59,065 nt of DNA from Pseudomonas migulae NBRC 103157 (lineage in GTDB: Bacteria > Pseudomonadota > Gammaproteobacteria > Pseudomonadales > Pseudomonadaceae): the NCBI RefSeq assembly GCF_002091715.1, contig NZ_BDAG01000044.1:1-59065 (forward strand). Reading direction: 5' to 3'. A program made the position numbers and the translations under genes. Positions 42,025 to 50,694 of this stretch are shown here, in pieces. How positions within the stretch are numbered: position 1 is the first letter of the stretch; each line of letters starts with the position of its first letter. The notes under the pieces were generated by a model. The model was given only the letters and a program-made list of their open reading frames with translations, had not been told where the DNA came from and searched no databases.

Positions 42025-44499
42025 GTGCCGCAACACACCCCCGATCTTCCTCCTGAACTTCGTCCCCTGGCCGAGATGCCGCTGCTCAAGCGTCTTGCGG
42101 CCCGGTTCTTCGGCCATGGCCTGACCCGGCTGCGCGCGCAGCACCGCGCCTCATGGCTGCATGGCCAGGCTGATGGCTTTCGCAGCGGTCACATCGCGGG
42201 TGTGGATTATGGCTATAAGGAAGGCAAGCTCGAAGGGTTGGAGGAAGGTCGGCAGGTGTTGCTGATCCGTGACTCGCGCTCGACCGAACACCGCGCGCCC
42301 AACGTCGACGACAACTTGTTCGATGATTGGCGCCTGCCCTTGAGTGCGGACTTGAAAAAACGCATGAAGGCCGACGTTGCCCGTTTCCTGCCAGCCCATT
42401 CCCAACCCAGTGCCGCGCAGTGGAAGATGATCTTCAGTGACACGCCATCGACGTCGGTGATCGCCGGAGCGGGTGCGGGCAAGTCCACCACACTGGTGTT
42501 GCGTATCTTGCTGCTGACTCACTATTTGGGTTTCGAGCTCGATTCGATGACCGTGGTGACGTTTACGCGGGAGTCGCGCAAGGACTTCATCAATAAGCTG
42601 ATCGAGTTGTTTGCGCTCTGGGGCCGGTCACTCAGCTTCAAAGAGGCGCGGGATCTGGTGCGCACCTTCCATTCGCGAATCCTGCCGATGGTGCGCAGTC
42701 TGCCGGGCTTCGAACGGCTACAAGCCTTCGAAAACCTCAGTCATCGCCCACAAAATGGCGATGAGGAAGCCGACAGCAATCCGTTCGACCTGCGTATCAA
42801 TGACGCTCAGCGTCAGCAGCTCAACGCCTGTTACCACAGCCTGCACACCCGCGATGAGCGTTTCCGCGAGCTGATCAAACCGTTATCCCGCCATGCCTTG
42901 CAGCTCAAGGAATTGGAGCGCGATCACCCGGATGTGCAAAAGCGCATGGCCGTGACCGAACTGGCGGCCAAGCGTGATGAAGAACTGTGCGATTTCATCG
43001 AGGACTTGTGGTTCCGCGCCGGTGCCTGGCCGATCAAGGGCATCGAGCCCAATCGTCAGTCGTTCGATATCAATGGCTCGACGTTTCACTGCCATGGCTA
43101 TATTCCAAGCCTGGACGCCTGGGTGGTACTGGGGTTCGATCCACGGGAAAATCCGCAGGTCAGCCGTCCGAATGCCAAGCTCAGCGTTCGCGCCGAGTGG
43201 GCTGTGAAACGAACACTGTTTCAAGCTTTCTGTCGTAAACCATTGATATGGCTCGATAGTTACGAATCATCAAAGCGTGTTTTGGCCTCGCTGGCAGGGG
43301 ATGCCAGCGCCGGGCCGGGGTTCGATTACAAGGTCAAGGGTGAACTCGGTTCCGCGCCGTTGCTCGACTGTTTCGTTGCAGCGGCCGGGTTTATCGAGAA
43401 CCTGGGGCTGGATGTTCCGGGCGCCGTTGGCCAGATGAGTTTCGCGAAGGACGACCCGGACCGTTTTTTCTTCGAAGCCCTGAGCCTTTACTGGCGAGCA
43501 CTGGAAGATCATCTGCTGGATCAGAAACCGCCGGTGATGACCTACAACCGCATGTTTGCCTTGTTCAGCGAGCACTCCCCGGAAAATCAGAAGCTGCTGA
43601 GCGATGAATTGCTGCGGCCCCTGTCGCACCTGATGATCGACGAATTTCAGGATGTCTCGCCGCAGATCGTTTCCTGGATTCGTGCCAGCCTGACGGAAAT
43701 TCGCAGTCGTGGCCCGGCCATGCACGTCGGTCGCGGCGCACAGCGTTCGTCGCTGCTCTGCGTGGGCGATGACTGGCAGTCCATTTATGGATGGCGCGGC
43801 AGTTCGCCCACGTACTTCATGGAATTCAACAAGGAATTCCCGTCGCCGAGCACCACCAGGGTCATGCTCAGTGACAACTACCGCAGCCATCAGCACATCA
43901 TCGATGCCGCCGAACATATCGTCCGCGCCGCACCGGCGATCGCCGGGAAAAAGGCCAAGGCCAGCGGCGAGCCGAGGTCGCTGCTTCCGGTCAATGTGCT
44001 GGATCGCGACGATCAGGGCATGGCCAAGCGCTTGATGGATCACTACAGAAAGGGTGATTCAATCTTGATGCTTTATCGAAAAAGTAGCGATAAGTCATTG
44101 ATAGAAGAGCATATTCAGTCTGTAGTTAATGTTGATTCTAGCTTGCCGTACGAATCGCGACGGCTGAAGCAACTGACCTACCACAGCGCCAAAGGCCTTC
44201 AGGCCGATGCCGTGTTCTTGCTCGGGGATTGTCAGCACCTGACCAGTTCGCCTTACAAGAATCAGGTCTACCGCATGGCGGGTCTCGGCAAACCGGGCGA
44301 CAACGAGGCGTATGACAACGCCCAGAAAGACGAGATCCTGCGACTGGCTTATGTCGGCATCACCCGGGCGGTGAGCCATTGCTACTGGTATGTCGACGGC
44401 CAGGACACTCAAGCGGCGAACCTGCCCAAGGCTTCCGACCGGATTGGCAAGGGCAAAGCGTTTTTTGCCGATCATCGCGCAGGCAAGACATCGGCGTAA
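42025..44499 (+). CDS. UvrD/Rep-type superfamily I DNA helicase
   Basis: An 824-residue helicase. Walker A VIAGAGAGKSTTL (about 150-162), motif Ia VVTFTRESRKDF, motif II HLMIDEFQDVSP, motif III GDDWQSIYGWRGS, motif IV DNYRSH, motif V YHSAKGLQADAVFLLG, motif VI LAYVGITRAVSHCYW. The first ~110 residues, rich in charged residues, are not a known helicase domain. A large insertion (about 230-510) separates Ia and II. Start GTG 42025 has GGAG nine bases upstream. It resembles HelD/UvrD-like proteins but is not plain UvrD or Rep. A local AT-rich patch occurs near 44050-44150. Role in repair or conflict with transcription is inference. Confidence 0.88.
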   Translation: MPQHTPDLPPELRPLAEMPLLKRLAARFFGHGLTRLRAQHRASWLHGQADGFRSGHIAGVDYGYKEGKLEGLEEGRQVLLIRDSRSTEHRAPNVDDNLFDDWRLPLSADLKKRMKADVARFLPAHSQPSAAQWKMIFSDTPSTSVIAGAGAGKSTTLVLRILLLTHYLGFELDSMTVVTFTRESRKDFINKLIELFALWGRSLSFKEARDLVRTFHSRILPMVRSLPGFERLQAFENLSHRPQNGDEEADSNPFDLRINDAQRQQLNACYHSLHTRDERFRELIKPLSRHALQLKELERDHPDVQKRMAVTELAAKRDEELCDFIEDLWFRAGAWPIKGIEPNRQSFDINGSTFHCHGYIPSLDAWVVLGFDPRENPQVSRPNAKLSVRAEWAVKRTLFQAFCRKPLIWLDSYESSKRVLASLAGDASAGPGFDYKVKGELGSAPLLDCFVAAAGFIENLGLDVPGAVGQMSFAKDDPDRFFFEALSLYWRALEDHLLDQKPPVMTYNRMFALFSEHSPENQKLLSDELLRPLSHLMIDEFQDVSPQIVSWIRASLTEIRSRGPAMHVGRGAQRSSLLCVGDDWQSIYGWRGSSPTYFMEFNKEFPSPSTTRVMLSDNYRSHQHIIDAAEHIVRAAPAIAGKKAKASGEPRSLLPVNVLDRDDQGMAKRLMDHYRKGDSILMLYRKSSDKSLIEEHIQSVVNVDSSLPYESRRLKQLTYHSAKGLQADAVFLLGDCQHLTSSPYKNQVYRMAGLGKPGDNEAYDNAQKDEILRLAYVGITRAVSHCYWYVDGQDTQAANLPKASDRIGKGKAFFADHRAGKTSA

Positions 44500-44505
44500 G
44501 CCTTG

Positions 44506-44597
44506 AAAGATCGCAGCCTCGTTTCACTCGACAGCTCCTACAGGGTTACGCATTCCCTTGGTAGGCGCTGTCGAGTGAAACGAGGCTGCGATCATTT
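44506..44597. repeat. REP palindrome with variant centre
   Basis: AAAGATCGCAGCCTCGTTTC ... AGCTCCTAC (44506-44541) is mirrored by GTAGGCGCTGTCGAGTGAAA ... GATCATTT (44561-44597). The outer blocks are shared with the REPs at 19089 and 22472, but the centre (CGTTTCACTCGAC) is different and still self-complementary between arms. It lies between convergent helicase and DUF1652 genes. Confidence 0.85.
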
Positions 44598-44619
44598 CTA
44601 AAAAAAAGCGGTTCAACCT

Positions 44620-44892
44620 TCAGGCATAACTCCTGAGGGCTGCCGGTGGAATGAAAGACTCCAGCTCATCCTCCACCGCTTCGATGATGCGTTCTACATC
44701 CGCGGCATTCATGACCGTTGCGCATGGAATACCGGCGATGGCGATCATGGTCTCGCCACTGGCGCGGTCAAACAGACGGGCGATCATGCTGCCCGGTGCG
44801 TCCATGGTCGCCTCAAAACCCATGGGATGAAAATGCCAGCGCATCAGCTGGCAGGCGTTTGGAAAGGTGACCTTACTGAACCCTTTATTCAT
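44620..44892 (-). CDS. DUF1652 family protein
   Basis: A 90-residue protein with the sequence style of DUF1652, a small family largely restricted to Pseudomonas: FPNACQLMRWHFHPMGFEAT near the N-terminus and AGIPCATVMNAADVERIIEA later. No membrane segment. ATG 44892 has GGCGGG a short way upstream. Function unknown. It stands alone between a REP palindrome and a 263-bp non-coding gap. Confidence 0.85.
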   Translation of the reverse strand: MNKGFSKVTFPNACQLMRWHFHPMGFEATMDAPGSMIARLFDRASGETMIAIAGIPCATVMNAADVERIIEAVEDELESFIPPAALRSYA

Positions 44893-45155
44893 ATGTTGCC
44901 CGCCTTCTTCATCGAGCGCTTCCGTTAGCTCATGTTAGGAGGGAAGAGCCTTCATTGGCTCAACCGGTGACTGCATTTAAAAGTAGCATCCGTATGTGAA
45001 AGGAATGTGGATTTTTCAGGCCGTTTAGCGATTGGTTCAGTTTTTTTTGATTCAGGTCACAGCGCTGCGTTTGTTAGGCGAAAGGCCAGTATCGAATCGA
45101 CGTTGAAGCCGGGGCTGAATTTCGGCAAGCTCGCTTTTTTCTCATCGAGACCTTT

Positions 45156-45971
45156 ATGCCCGCCGATGACGATGGTCCGTTGCAAACCCAGGCCACGAGC
45201 GAGACGGTCATGCGCTATCACCTGCGCTGGAAACACCGGGACCTGGACGGGGTCATGGCGCTGTATCACCCGGATGTTCAGTACAACGACTTTTTCCAGA
45301 ACCGAGTGATGGGGCTGGACGAGTTGCGCGAGTACGTGCGCAGCAGCATGCCGCGCGATCCCGATGAAGCGCTGGAGCACTCGGACCGCATTCGACTGGA
45401 CGGCAACACGGCATTCATTCAATACCGCATTACGCTGCGCGGCGGTGAAGGGCTGGTGTCCTTTCGAGCCAGTGAAGCGATTACCGTGCGCGACGGGCTG
45501 ATCTGGCGGGTCAATGAATACGCCTCGCTGGTGCATGAGCGGCCCGTCAGCAAAACCGCCAACAATCAGCGTCCAGCCGCCAGCCGGCTCGGGTTGTCGC
45601 CGCGTCAGCTGAGTTTCATGGCGCAAGACCTGCAACAGTATTTCCAGCGTCAGCAGCCTTATCTGGATCCCGAGCTCGACCTGCAACGGGTGGCGAAGGA
45701 GTGCGGTTACAGTCGCAACCAGATTTCCTATCTGCTGAATCAGGTGCTGGGCCAGAGTTTCTATCGCTACGTTAACCAGGCGCGGTTGCAGCATCTGCTT
45801 GCCGCGCTGGACACCGCCACGCCGCCGCTACGGATCGATGAGCTGGCGTTTGCAGCCGGCTTCAATTCGCTGTCGGCGTTTTACAGCTGCTTCCGCCAGC
45901 ACACTGGCCTGTCGCCGAAGGCCTACGCCAAACAAATTTCTTTGCGTGCACGCGCGCAAGACAGCCTCTGA
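45156..45971 (+). CDS. AraC-type regulator with NTF2/SnoaL-like N-terminal domain
   Basis: A 271-residue protein. Residues about 15-125 look like a SnoaL/NTF2 ketosteroid-isomerase-like fold (RYHLRWKHRDLDGVMALYHP, DVQYNDFF, FIQYRITLRGGEG, GLIWRVNEYASLV). The C-terminal 110 residues hold an AraC double HTH (LQRVAKECGYSRNQISYLLN and IDELAFAAGFNSLSAFYSCF). The start is uncertain: ATG 45156 has only a weak GAGA, and ATG 45210 is an alternative that would still keep the whole domain. It sits 50 bp before the flavoprotein gene in the same direction and probably controls the amine-related genes that follow. The sensor domain is unusual for AraC proteins. Confidence 0.8.
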   Translation: MPADDDGPLQTQATSETVMRYHLRWKHRDLDGVMALYHPDVQYNDFFQNRVMGLDELREYVRSSMPRDPDEALEHSDRIRLDGNTAFIQYRITLRGGEGLVSFRASEAITVRDGLIWRVNEYASLVHERPVSKTANNQRPAASRLGLSPRQLSFMAQDLQQYFQRQQPYLDPELDLQRVAKECGYSRNQISYLLNQVLGQSFYRYVNQARLQHLLAALDTATPPLRIDELAFAAGFNSLSAFYSCFRQHTGLSPKAYAKQISLRARAQDSL

Positions 45972-46021
45972 GCCCACGCACTAGGATCGACGCCATCGAA
46001 ACTTGAGTGGCGGAGTCCTGC

Positions 46022-47428
46022 ATGCCGGCGTGGCGCAAAATCAGTTTGTGGATGGACCAGCTCGACGAGACCTTGTTGGCGCGTCCGGCGCTGGAGCAGG
46101 ATCTGGACGTCGATGTCGCCATCATTGGCGCGGGATATACCGGCCTCTGGACCGCGTACTACCTCAAGCGCCTGGCGCCGGGCCTGGACATCGCCATCAT
46201 TGAAGCGCAGACCGCCGGTTTCGGTGCCTCGGGCCGCAACGGCGGCTGGCTGATGGGCAACATCCTCGGCGAAGACCGCTTGCTGGCGGATCTGCCCGCT
46301 GAACAGCGCCGCGCCTCTTATGATCTTCTGCACAGCATTCCGGATGAAGTCGAGATTGTCATCGAACGTGAAGGCATCGACTGCGATTTCCGAAAAGGTG
46401 GTGCGCTGTATTGCGCCGCGCGCTATCCGGAACAGGAAGCCAGCCTGCGGCACTATCTGGACAAGCTCTACCGACAAGGCCTGACCGAAAGCGATTACCG
46501 CTGGCTCAGCCCGGAGCAGTTGGCGCAACAAATCAGAATTGCCAAGCCTTATGGCGGTATCTATGCACCGCACGTCGCGACCCTTCATCCAGCAAAACTG
46601 GTGCGAGGACTGGCTCGGACGGTGGAACGCATGGGCGTCAGGATTTACGAAAACAGCCCGGTCACCCATTGGCAGTCGGGCAGCCTGCGCACGGCGAAAG
46701 CCGCGGTACGCGCTCGCTGGATCGTTCCGGCGGTAGAAGGTTACGCAGCCACCTTGCCACCGTTGGGCCGTTACCAGTTGCCGGTGCAAAGCCTGATTGT
46801 GGCGACTGAGCCGCTGTCCGCTGCCACTTGGGACGAAATCGGCCTGAGTCGCGGCCAGGCGTTTGGCGAAAGCAGCCGCCAGGTCACTTACGGTCAGCGT
46901 ACGGCGGATAACCGTCTGGTGTTCGGCGCGAGGGGCGGCTATCAGTTCGCCGGCAAGCTGCGCCATGACTTCGACCTGACCACCAGCGAAGTAGAGCTGC
47001 GCCGTTACCTGTTCGGCGAACTGTTCCCGCAACTCAAGAACGTACGGATCACTCACGGCTGGGGTGGCAACCTTGGCATGTCCCGGCGGTTCAAGCCGCA
47101 CATGCTGTGTGATCAAGCGAGCGGCATAGCGATTTCTGGCGGCTATGGCGGGGAGGGTGTCGGCGCCAGCAACCTGGGCGGGCGAACCCTGGCCGATCTG
47201 ATTCTGCAGCGCGATACCGGGCTGGTTCACCAGCCGTGGGTCATCCCTCAAGGCGGTCTCGATGCGCTCAAAGCCTGGGAGCCGGAACCCTGCCGCTGGC
47301 TCGGCTACAACGCGATCATCCGCAGCTTCGTCCATGAAGACCAGACCCTGGCCAACCCGGCGACTGCACCCTGGCGGCGCAAACTGGCCAGCGGCGTAGC
47401 TGGGTTCATGGAAGGTTTCATGCAGTAA
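46022..47428 (+). CDS. FAD-dependent amine/amino-acid oxidoreductase (DAO family, PuuB-like)
   Basis: A 468-residue flavoprotein. It has a dinucleotide-binding GAGYTGLWTAYYLKR after VDVAIIGAG, then a glycine-rich AGFGASGRNGGW, the DAO core, and a C-terminal SGGYGGEGVGASNLGGRTLA. This is the pattern of gamma-glutamylputrescine oxidoreductase and related amine oxidases. ATG 46022 has GGAG six bases upstream. The neighbours (AraC-type regulator, cupin, polyamine-binding protein) support a role in amine or polyamine catabolism; exact substrate unknown. Confidence 0.88.
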   Translation: MPAWRKISLWMDQLDETLLARPALEQDLDVDVAIIGAGYTGLWTAYYLKRLAPGLDIAIIEAQTAGFGASGRNGGWLMGNILGEDRLLADLPAEQRRASYDLLHSIPDEVEIVIEREGIDCDFRKGGALYCAARYPEQEASLRHYLDKLYRQGLTESDYRWLSPEQLAQQIRIAKPYGGIYAPHVATLHPAKLVRGLARTVERMGVRIYENSPVTHWQSGSLRTAKAAVRARWIVPAVEGYAATLPPLGRYQLPVQSLIVATEPLSAATWDEIGLSRGQAFGESSRQVTYGQRTADNRLVFGARGGYQFAGKLRHDFDLTTSEVELRRYLFGELFPQLKNVRITHGWGGNLGMSRRFKPHMLCDQASGIAISGGYGGEGVGASNLGGRTLADLILQRDTGLVHQPWVIPQGGLDALKAWEPEPCRWLGYNAIIRSFVHEDQTLANPATAPWRRKLASGVAGFMEGFMQ

Positions 47429-47459
47429 ACGGCGGCTCTCTACATCCAAAGGTATTCCC

Positions 47460-47801
47460 ATGAGCATCACGCAATTCAAGAACACCGCAACGCTGAAGCT
47501 GGACGAATCAAACCCGGTCGCCATGCCACTGGGAACGCCCGTGGCGGTGGCGTCCACCACCAGTGTCGAACGCGACGATGGCGTCGAAACCGGCATCTGG
47601 GAATGCACCCCCGGTCGCTGGCGCCGGCAGATCGTGGCCCAGGAATTCTGTCATTTCATCCAGGGACGCTGCACCTTCACTCCGGACGATGGTGAAACCC
47701 TCTACATAGAAGCCGGCGATGCACTGATGTTGCCAGCCAACAGCCTCGGGATCTGGGACATCCAGGAAACCGTGCGCAAGACCTACGTTCTGATTTTTTG
47801 A
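47460..47801 (+). CDS. Small cupin protein (DUF861/cupin_3 type)
   Basis: A 113-residue single cupin domain. The double motif is visible in QEFCHFIQGRCTFTPDDGE and AGDALMLPANSLGIWDI, followed by TYVLIF; the EIC-like start (TGIWECTPGRWRR) matches the DUF861 subgroup found near amine oxidases. ATG 47460 has AAAGGT upstream. It is 31 bp after the flavoprotein and 47 bp before the binding-protein gene, so it is likely in the same operon. Activity unknown. Confidence 0.88.
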   Translation: MSITQFKNTATLKLDESNPVAMPLGTPVAVASTTSVERDDGVETGIWECTPGRWRRQIVAQEFCHFIQGRCTFTPDDGETLYIEAGDALMLPANSLGIWDIQETVRKTYVLIF

Positions 47802-47848
47802 TCCTCTGATTGCCTGCCAACAACAATAACCCCCACAGGAATCCACTC

Positions 47849-48934
47849 ATGATCCGAAAGACCCTGGCATTGGCCCCATTGGCGCTCGTCGCCTCCTTCA
47901 GTCACGCGGCCGACACCGTCAAGATCTACAACTGGTCTGACTACATCGCCCCGGACACCACCAAAAACTTCCAGACAGCGACCGGCATTGGCTTTAGCTA
48001 CGACGTCTACGACAGCAACGAAACCCTCGACGGCAAGTTGATGACCGGTAAATCCGGCTACGACGTGGTGTTCCCGTCCAACCACTTCATGGCCCGGCAG
48101 ATTCAGGGCGGGGCGCTGAAAAAACTCGATAAAAGTCAGTTGCCGAACTGGAAAAATCTGAATCCGGTCTTGCTCACGGCTTTGCAGACCAACGATCCGG
48201 GCAACGAGCACGGCTTCCCGTATCTATGGGGCAGCACCGGCATCGGCTACAACATCGCCAAGGTCAAAGCCGTGTTGGGCGATAACGCCCCCGTGGATTC
48301 CTGGGACCTGATCTTCAAGCCCGAGAACATGGCGAAGCTGCAGAAGTGCGGCGTGGCGATCCTCGACAATGGCCCGGAATTGCTCCCGGCGGCGCTGAAC
48401 TACCTGGGCCTGCCGCATCACAGCAAGAACCCGGAAGACTACAAAAAGGCTGAAGCGCTGCTGATGAAAGTCCGGCCTTATGTCAGCTATTTCCACTCGT
48501 CCAAGTACACCAGCGACCTCGCCAACGGTGATATCTGTGTGGCCGTCGGTTTCTCCGGGGACATCCTGCAAGCCGAAAACCGCGCGAAGGAAGCCAACAA
48601 CGGCGTCGACATTGGCTATGCGATTCCCAAGGAAGGCGCTGCGATCTGGTTCGACATGGTCGCCATGCCCGCCGACGCCCCGGACGAAAAAGCCGGTTAT
48701 GCCTTCATGAACTACCTGCTGCGCCCGGACGTCATGGCCAGCATCAGCAACTACGTGCATTACGCCAATGGCAACGAACAGGCTGACAGACTGATCGACC
48801 CGGCCATCAAGAACGACACCAAGGTCTACCCGAGCCCGGAAATGATGGGCAAGTTGTTTGCACTGGAAGCGATGCAGCTGAATGTAGACCGGATCCGGAC
48901 ACGGGTTTGGAACAAGATTCGCACTGGCAGTTGA
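47849..48934 (+). CDS. Periplasmic polyamine-binding protein (PotF/SpuD type)
   Basis: A 361-residue extracytoplasmic solute-binding protein. Signal peptide MIRKTLALAPLALVASFSHA with likely cleavage before ADTVKIYNWSDYIAPDT, a start almost identical to PotF/SpuD proteins. Ligand-site features include YDSNETLDGKL, FPSNHFMARQI and WGSTGIGYN. ATG 47849 has AGGA eight bases upstream. No permease or ATPase genes follow, so it would have to use a transporter encoded elsewhere. Most likely ligand: putrescine or spermidine. Confidence 0.92.
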   Translation: MIRKTLALAPLALVASFSHAADTVKIYNWSDYIAPDTTKNFQTATGIGFSYDVYDSNETLDGKLMTGKSGYDVVFPSNHFMARQIQGGALKKLDKSQLPNWKNLNPVLLTALQTNDPGNEHGFPYLWGSTGIGYNIAKVKAVLGDNAPVDSWDLIFKPENMAKLQKCGVAILDNGPELLPAALNYLGLPHHSKNPEDYKKAEALLMKVRPYVSYFHSSKYTSDLANGDICVAVGFSGDILQAENRAKEANNGVDIGYAIPKEGAAIWFDMVAMPADAPDEKAGYAFMNYLLRPDVMASISNYVHYANGNEQADRLIDPAIKNDTKVYPSPEMMGKLFALEAMQLNVDRIRTRVWNKIRTGS

Positions 48935-49126
48935 GGTAACGGGAGTTGTCGTCCCGGCGCTGGTACTCCCGGCGCCGGACCTTTGGTAAAAGGCATTTGA
49001 TATGCCGAACAAGTCTTGAGGCCTGTCATTTTTATCAGGTTTATCTGCGTCATTTTTGATTTGTAATGATCAGGTGAGCAGTAGCTCGCTACCGCAAAAG
49101 CGGTTACCCAATCAAAGGGAAATGAC

Positions 49127-49606
49127 ATGACAAATGATCTGAACAAAAAATTTCAAGCGCCTGTGCAAACACCACTCGCCGGTACGATGAAAGGGACCAT
49201 CACGCCGACGGATGCTCCTGACAAAAAATTCGACTACACGAGTACCGTGGTAATACGTAGATCACAGAATGGCATCATGCGTGTAGAGAGTAAGATGACA
49301 GTGCAGGACGCCGATACCCCGGTTCACGTGGAATTTCAGCTCGTCGGCGAAAATGCACCCTCGAAGACATACAGATTTGACGATCCAGAGGTTGAAGCTC
49401 TTTTCATTTATAACCCTTATGATCCCTTCTATACATTCAATGCCATAAGCGGCTATATCACCCTTGAAAACCATACCCCGGAGTCAAGAATCACTGGTGT
49501 CTTGGACTTCACAGCGGAAGCGGTTGTGGGGTGGCACCAATATCATGTAGAGATGGTATTTGAGGTGACAGGAGTTACAACTGTGACCCGCCCCGGCAAA
49601 AATTGA
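49127..49606 (+). CDS. Unrecognised 159-residue protein
   Basis: A 159-residue soluble protein I do not recognise. It is AT-richer than its neighbours, has AGGG eight bases before ATG 49127, and looks like an all-beta protein with alternating polar and hydrophobic strands (KFDYTSTVVIRRSQNG, TPVHVEFQLVGEN, YHVEMVFEVTGVTTV). No signal peptide, membrane helix or Cys. It is convergent with the lysozyme-inhibitor-like gene (19-bp gap). Different base composition suggests separate origin. Confidence 0.6.
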   Translation: MTNDLNKKFQAPVQTPLAGTMKGTITPTDAPDKKFDYTSTVVIRRSQNGIMRVESKMTVQDADTPVHVEFQLVGENAPSKTYRFDDPEVEALFIYNPYDPFYTFNAISGYITLENHTPESRITGVLDFTAEAVVGWHQYHVEMVFEVTGVTTVTRPGKN

Positions 49607-49625
49607 CAGGTTGTCTGTTGCGCGA

Positions 49626-50282
49626 TCAGCCCGTCTGCTCGACGGTACAACTCATTAGCGCAGAACCCGGCATCTGGAAAAAGGCCTCGTTGCCGTCTTG
49701 CCAGAAGCTGTAGTTGCCCCGGTTATCCCTGGCGCTGTATCGGGTCTCGGAATCATTCGGCACCTGGGTGAGGGTGACAGAGGTATTCGCCCATTTCAGG
49801 TATACGACACCCGGCTCGACGTTGAAGAACGTGGCGGCAATCAACGCGTTTAACCCTGTGCAATGCAAGGCGACGGGACCATCGGTGAGCCTGTACGGAT
49901 CCTTGGTTCGCGCAATCGCCGAACCCTGACGGAGCTGATGCGCACGCTCGGCATAACTTCGAATTGTGCATGCCTTGGGCTCTTTGTCGGCTGCACACTG
50001 ATTGCGGGCGTCGACCCAGAATCGCTGGTCGATCTCGACTTTGTCAGGACGCGGCACTGAATGATCGTCCGTGAGTGCCAGGCGATAAAGGCGCGTCAGT
50101 TCGATCTCCATCTGCTTCAGTTGGGGGTCGCGACAGATCAGTTTCTCGACGGCTGCGCTGGCCCTGGCACAATCGAAGCTGGTCGCCAGGACCGTAGAAG
50201 TCCCGGCCTTTGCACAAAGGCTGGTCGTCGCGCACGCGCTGGCGGCGATGAGAGCGGCCAAAAAGGGCGTGACCATTTTCAT
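49626..50282 (-). CDS. Periplasmic LprI (DUF1311)-MliC fusion, putative lysozyme inhibitor
   Basis: A 218-residue exported protein. After a signal peptide (MKMVTPFLAALIAASACATT, with Cys residues that could allow a lipoprotein reading) come a DUF1311/LprI-type helical domain (about 37-115: DCARASAAVEKLICRDPQLK then QMEIELTRLYRLAL, later Cys-containing ARNQCAADKEPKACTI) and an MliC-like beta domain (about 135-215: VALHCTGLNALIAATFFN, YSARDNRGNYSFWQDGNEAF and ALMSCTVEQ). Both domain types occur in bacterial inhibitors of c-type lysozyme. ATG 50282 is the third-best-supported start upstream of the signal. It is divergent from aprA across 412 bp. Confidence 0.75.
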   Translation of the reverse strand: MKMVTPFLAALIAASACATTSLCAKAGTSTVLATSFDCARASAAVEKLICRDPQLKQMEIELTRLYRLALTDDHSVPRPDKVEIDQRFWVDARNQCAADKEPKACTIRSYAERAHQLRQGSAIARTKDPYRLTDGPVALHCTGLNALIAATFFNVEPGVVYLKWANTSVTLTQVPNDSETRYSARDNRGNYSFWQDGNEAFFQMPGSALMSCTVEQTG

Positions 50283-50694
50283 TTCGGCTTCCACCCGGAT
50301 CGTCTATGAGCTTCGCGAAGAACGATAACTCGGTATTTCAGTGTGGTCACATTCCTCGAAAAGTCTAATTTTCACTGATCGAACTGTACGAAGCAGAACT
50401 TGAATAGTCGGACGATTCTCATTCGGGCAACTTACCTTTATTTAATATTTAAATTGTCGATTGTCAGACAATGCGCTGAATCGTTATTTTTATATTCCAT
50501 GCTTTTTCGATGCGCCTATTGTTTTCGGGCACTTTCCCAAACACACAAACTTAACGTCAAAAAAGTAGTGGACGTTTGATTTCAAATTGTGTCAGTTTTC
50601 TTTCGCCTTCATTGGGCGAGTGATAGGACGATCTCGCCAGAGATTGTCGCTATCTGACTAAAACTGTTCCATAGCAATACAAGGAAGTGTGTTT
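50283..50694. other. AT-rich regulatory region upstream of aprA
   Basis: This 412-bp gap is clearly AT-richer than the surrounding genes. It should hold the promoters of the divergent lysozyme-inhibitor-like gene and of aprA. I see no convincing -35/-10 pair or small RNA gene. The last 17 bp contain the aprA ribosome site and Rsm-type motif listed separately. Confidence 0.6.
50677..50688 (+). promoter_or_regulatory. RsmA/RsmE binding site overlapping aprA Shine-Dalgarno
   Basis: ATACAAGGAAGT matches the CsrA/RsmA high-affinity consensus RUACARGGAUGU in 11 of 12 positions and contains the AAGGA Shine-Dalgarno nine bases before the aprA ATG. In P. fluorescens aprA is a known GacA/Rsm-controlled gene, so repressor binding here would block translation. 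The match is read directly; the role is established for the gene, not tested for this copy. Confidence 0.7.

Noticed and set aside
45923..47608. 561-codon minus-strand frame
   Set aside because: Antisense of the FAD oxidoreductase and cupin genes, no motifs.
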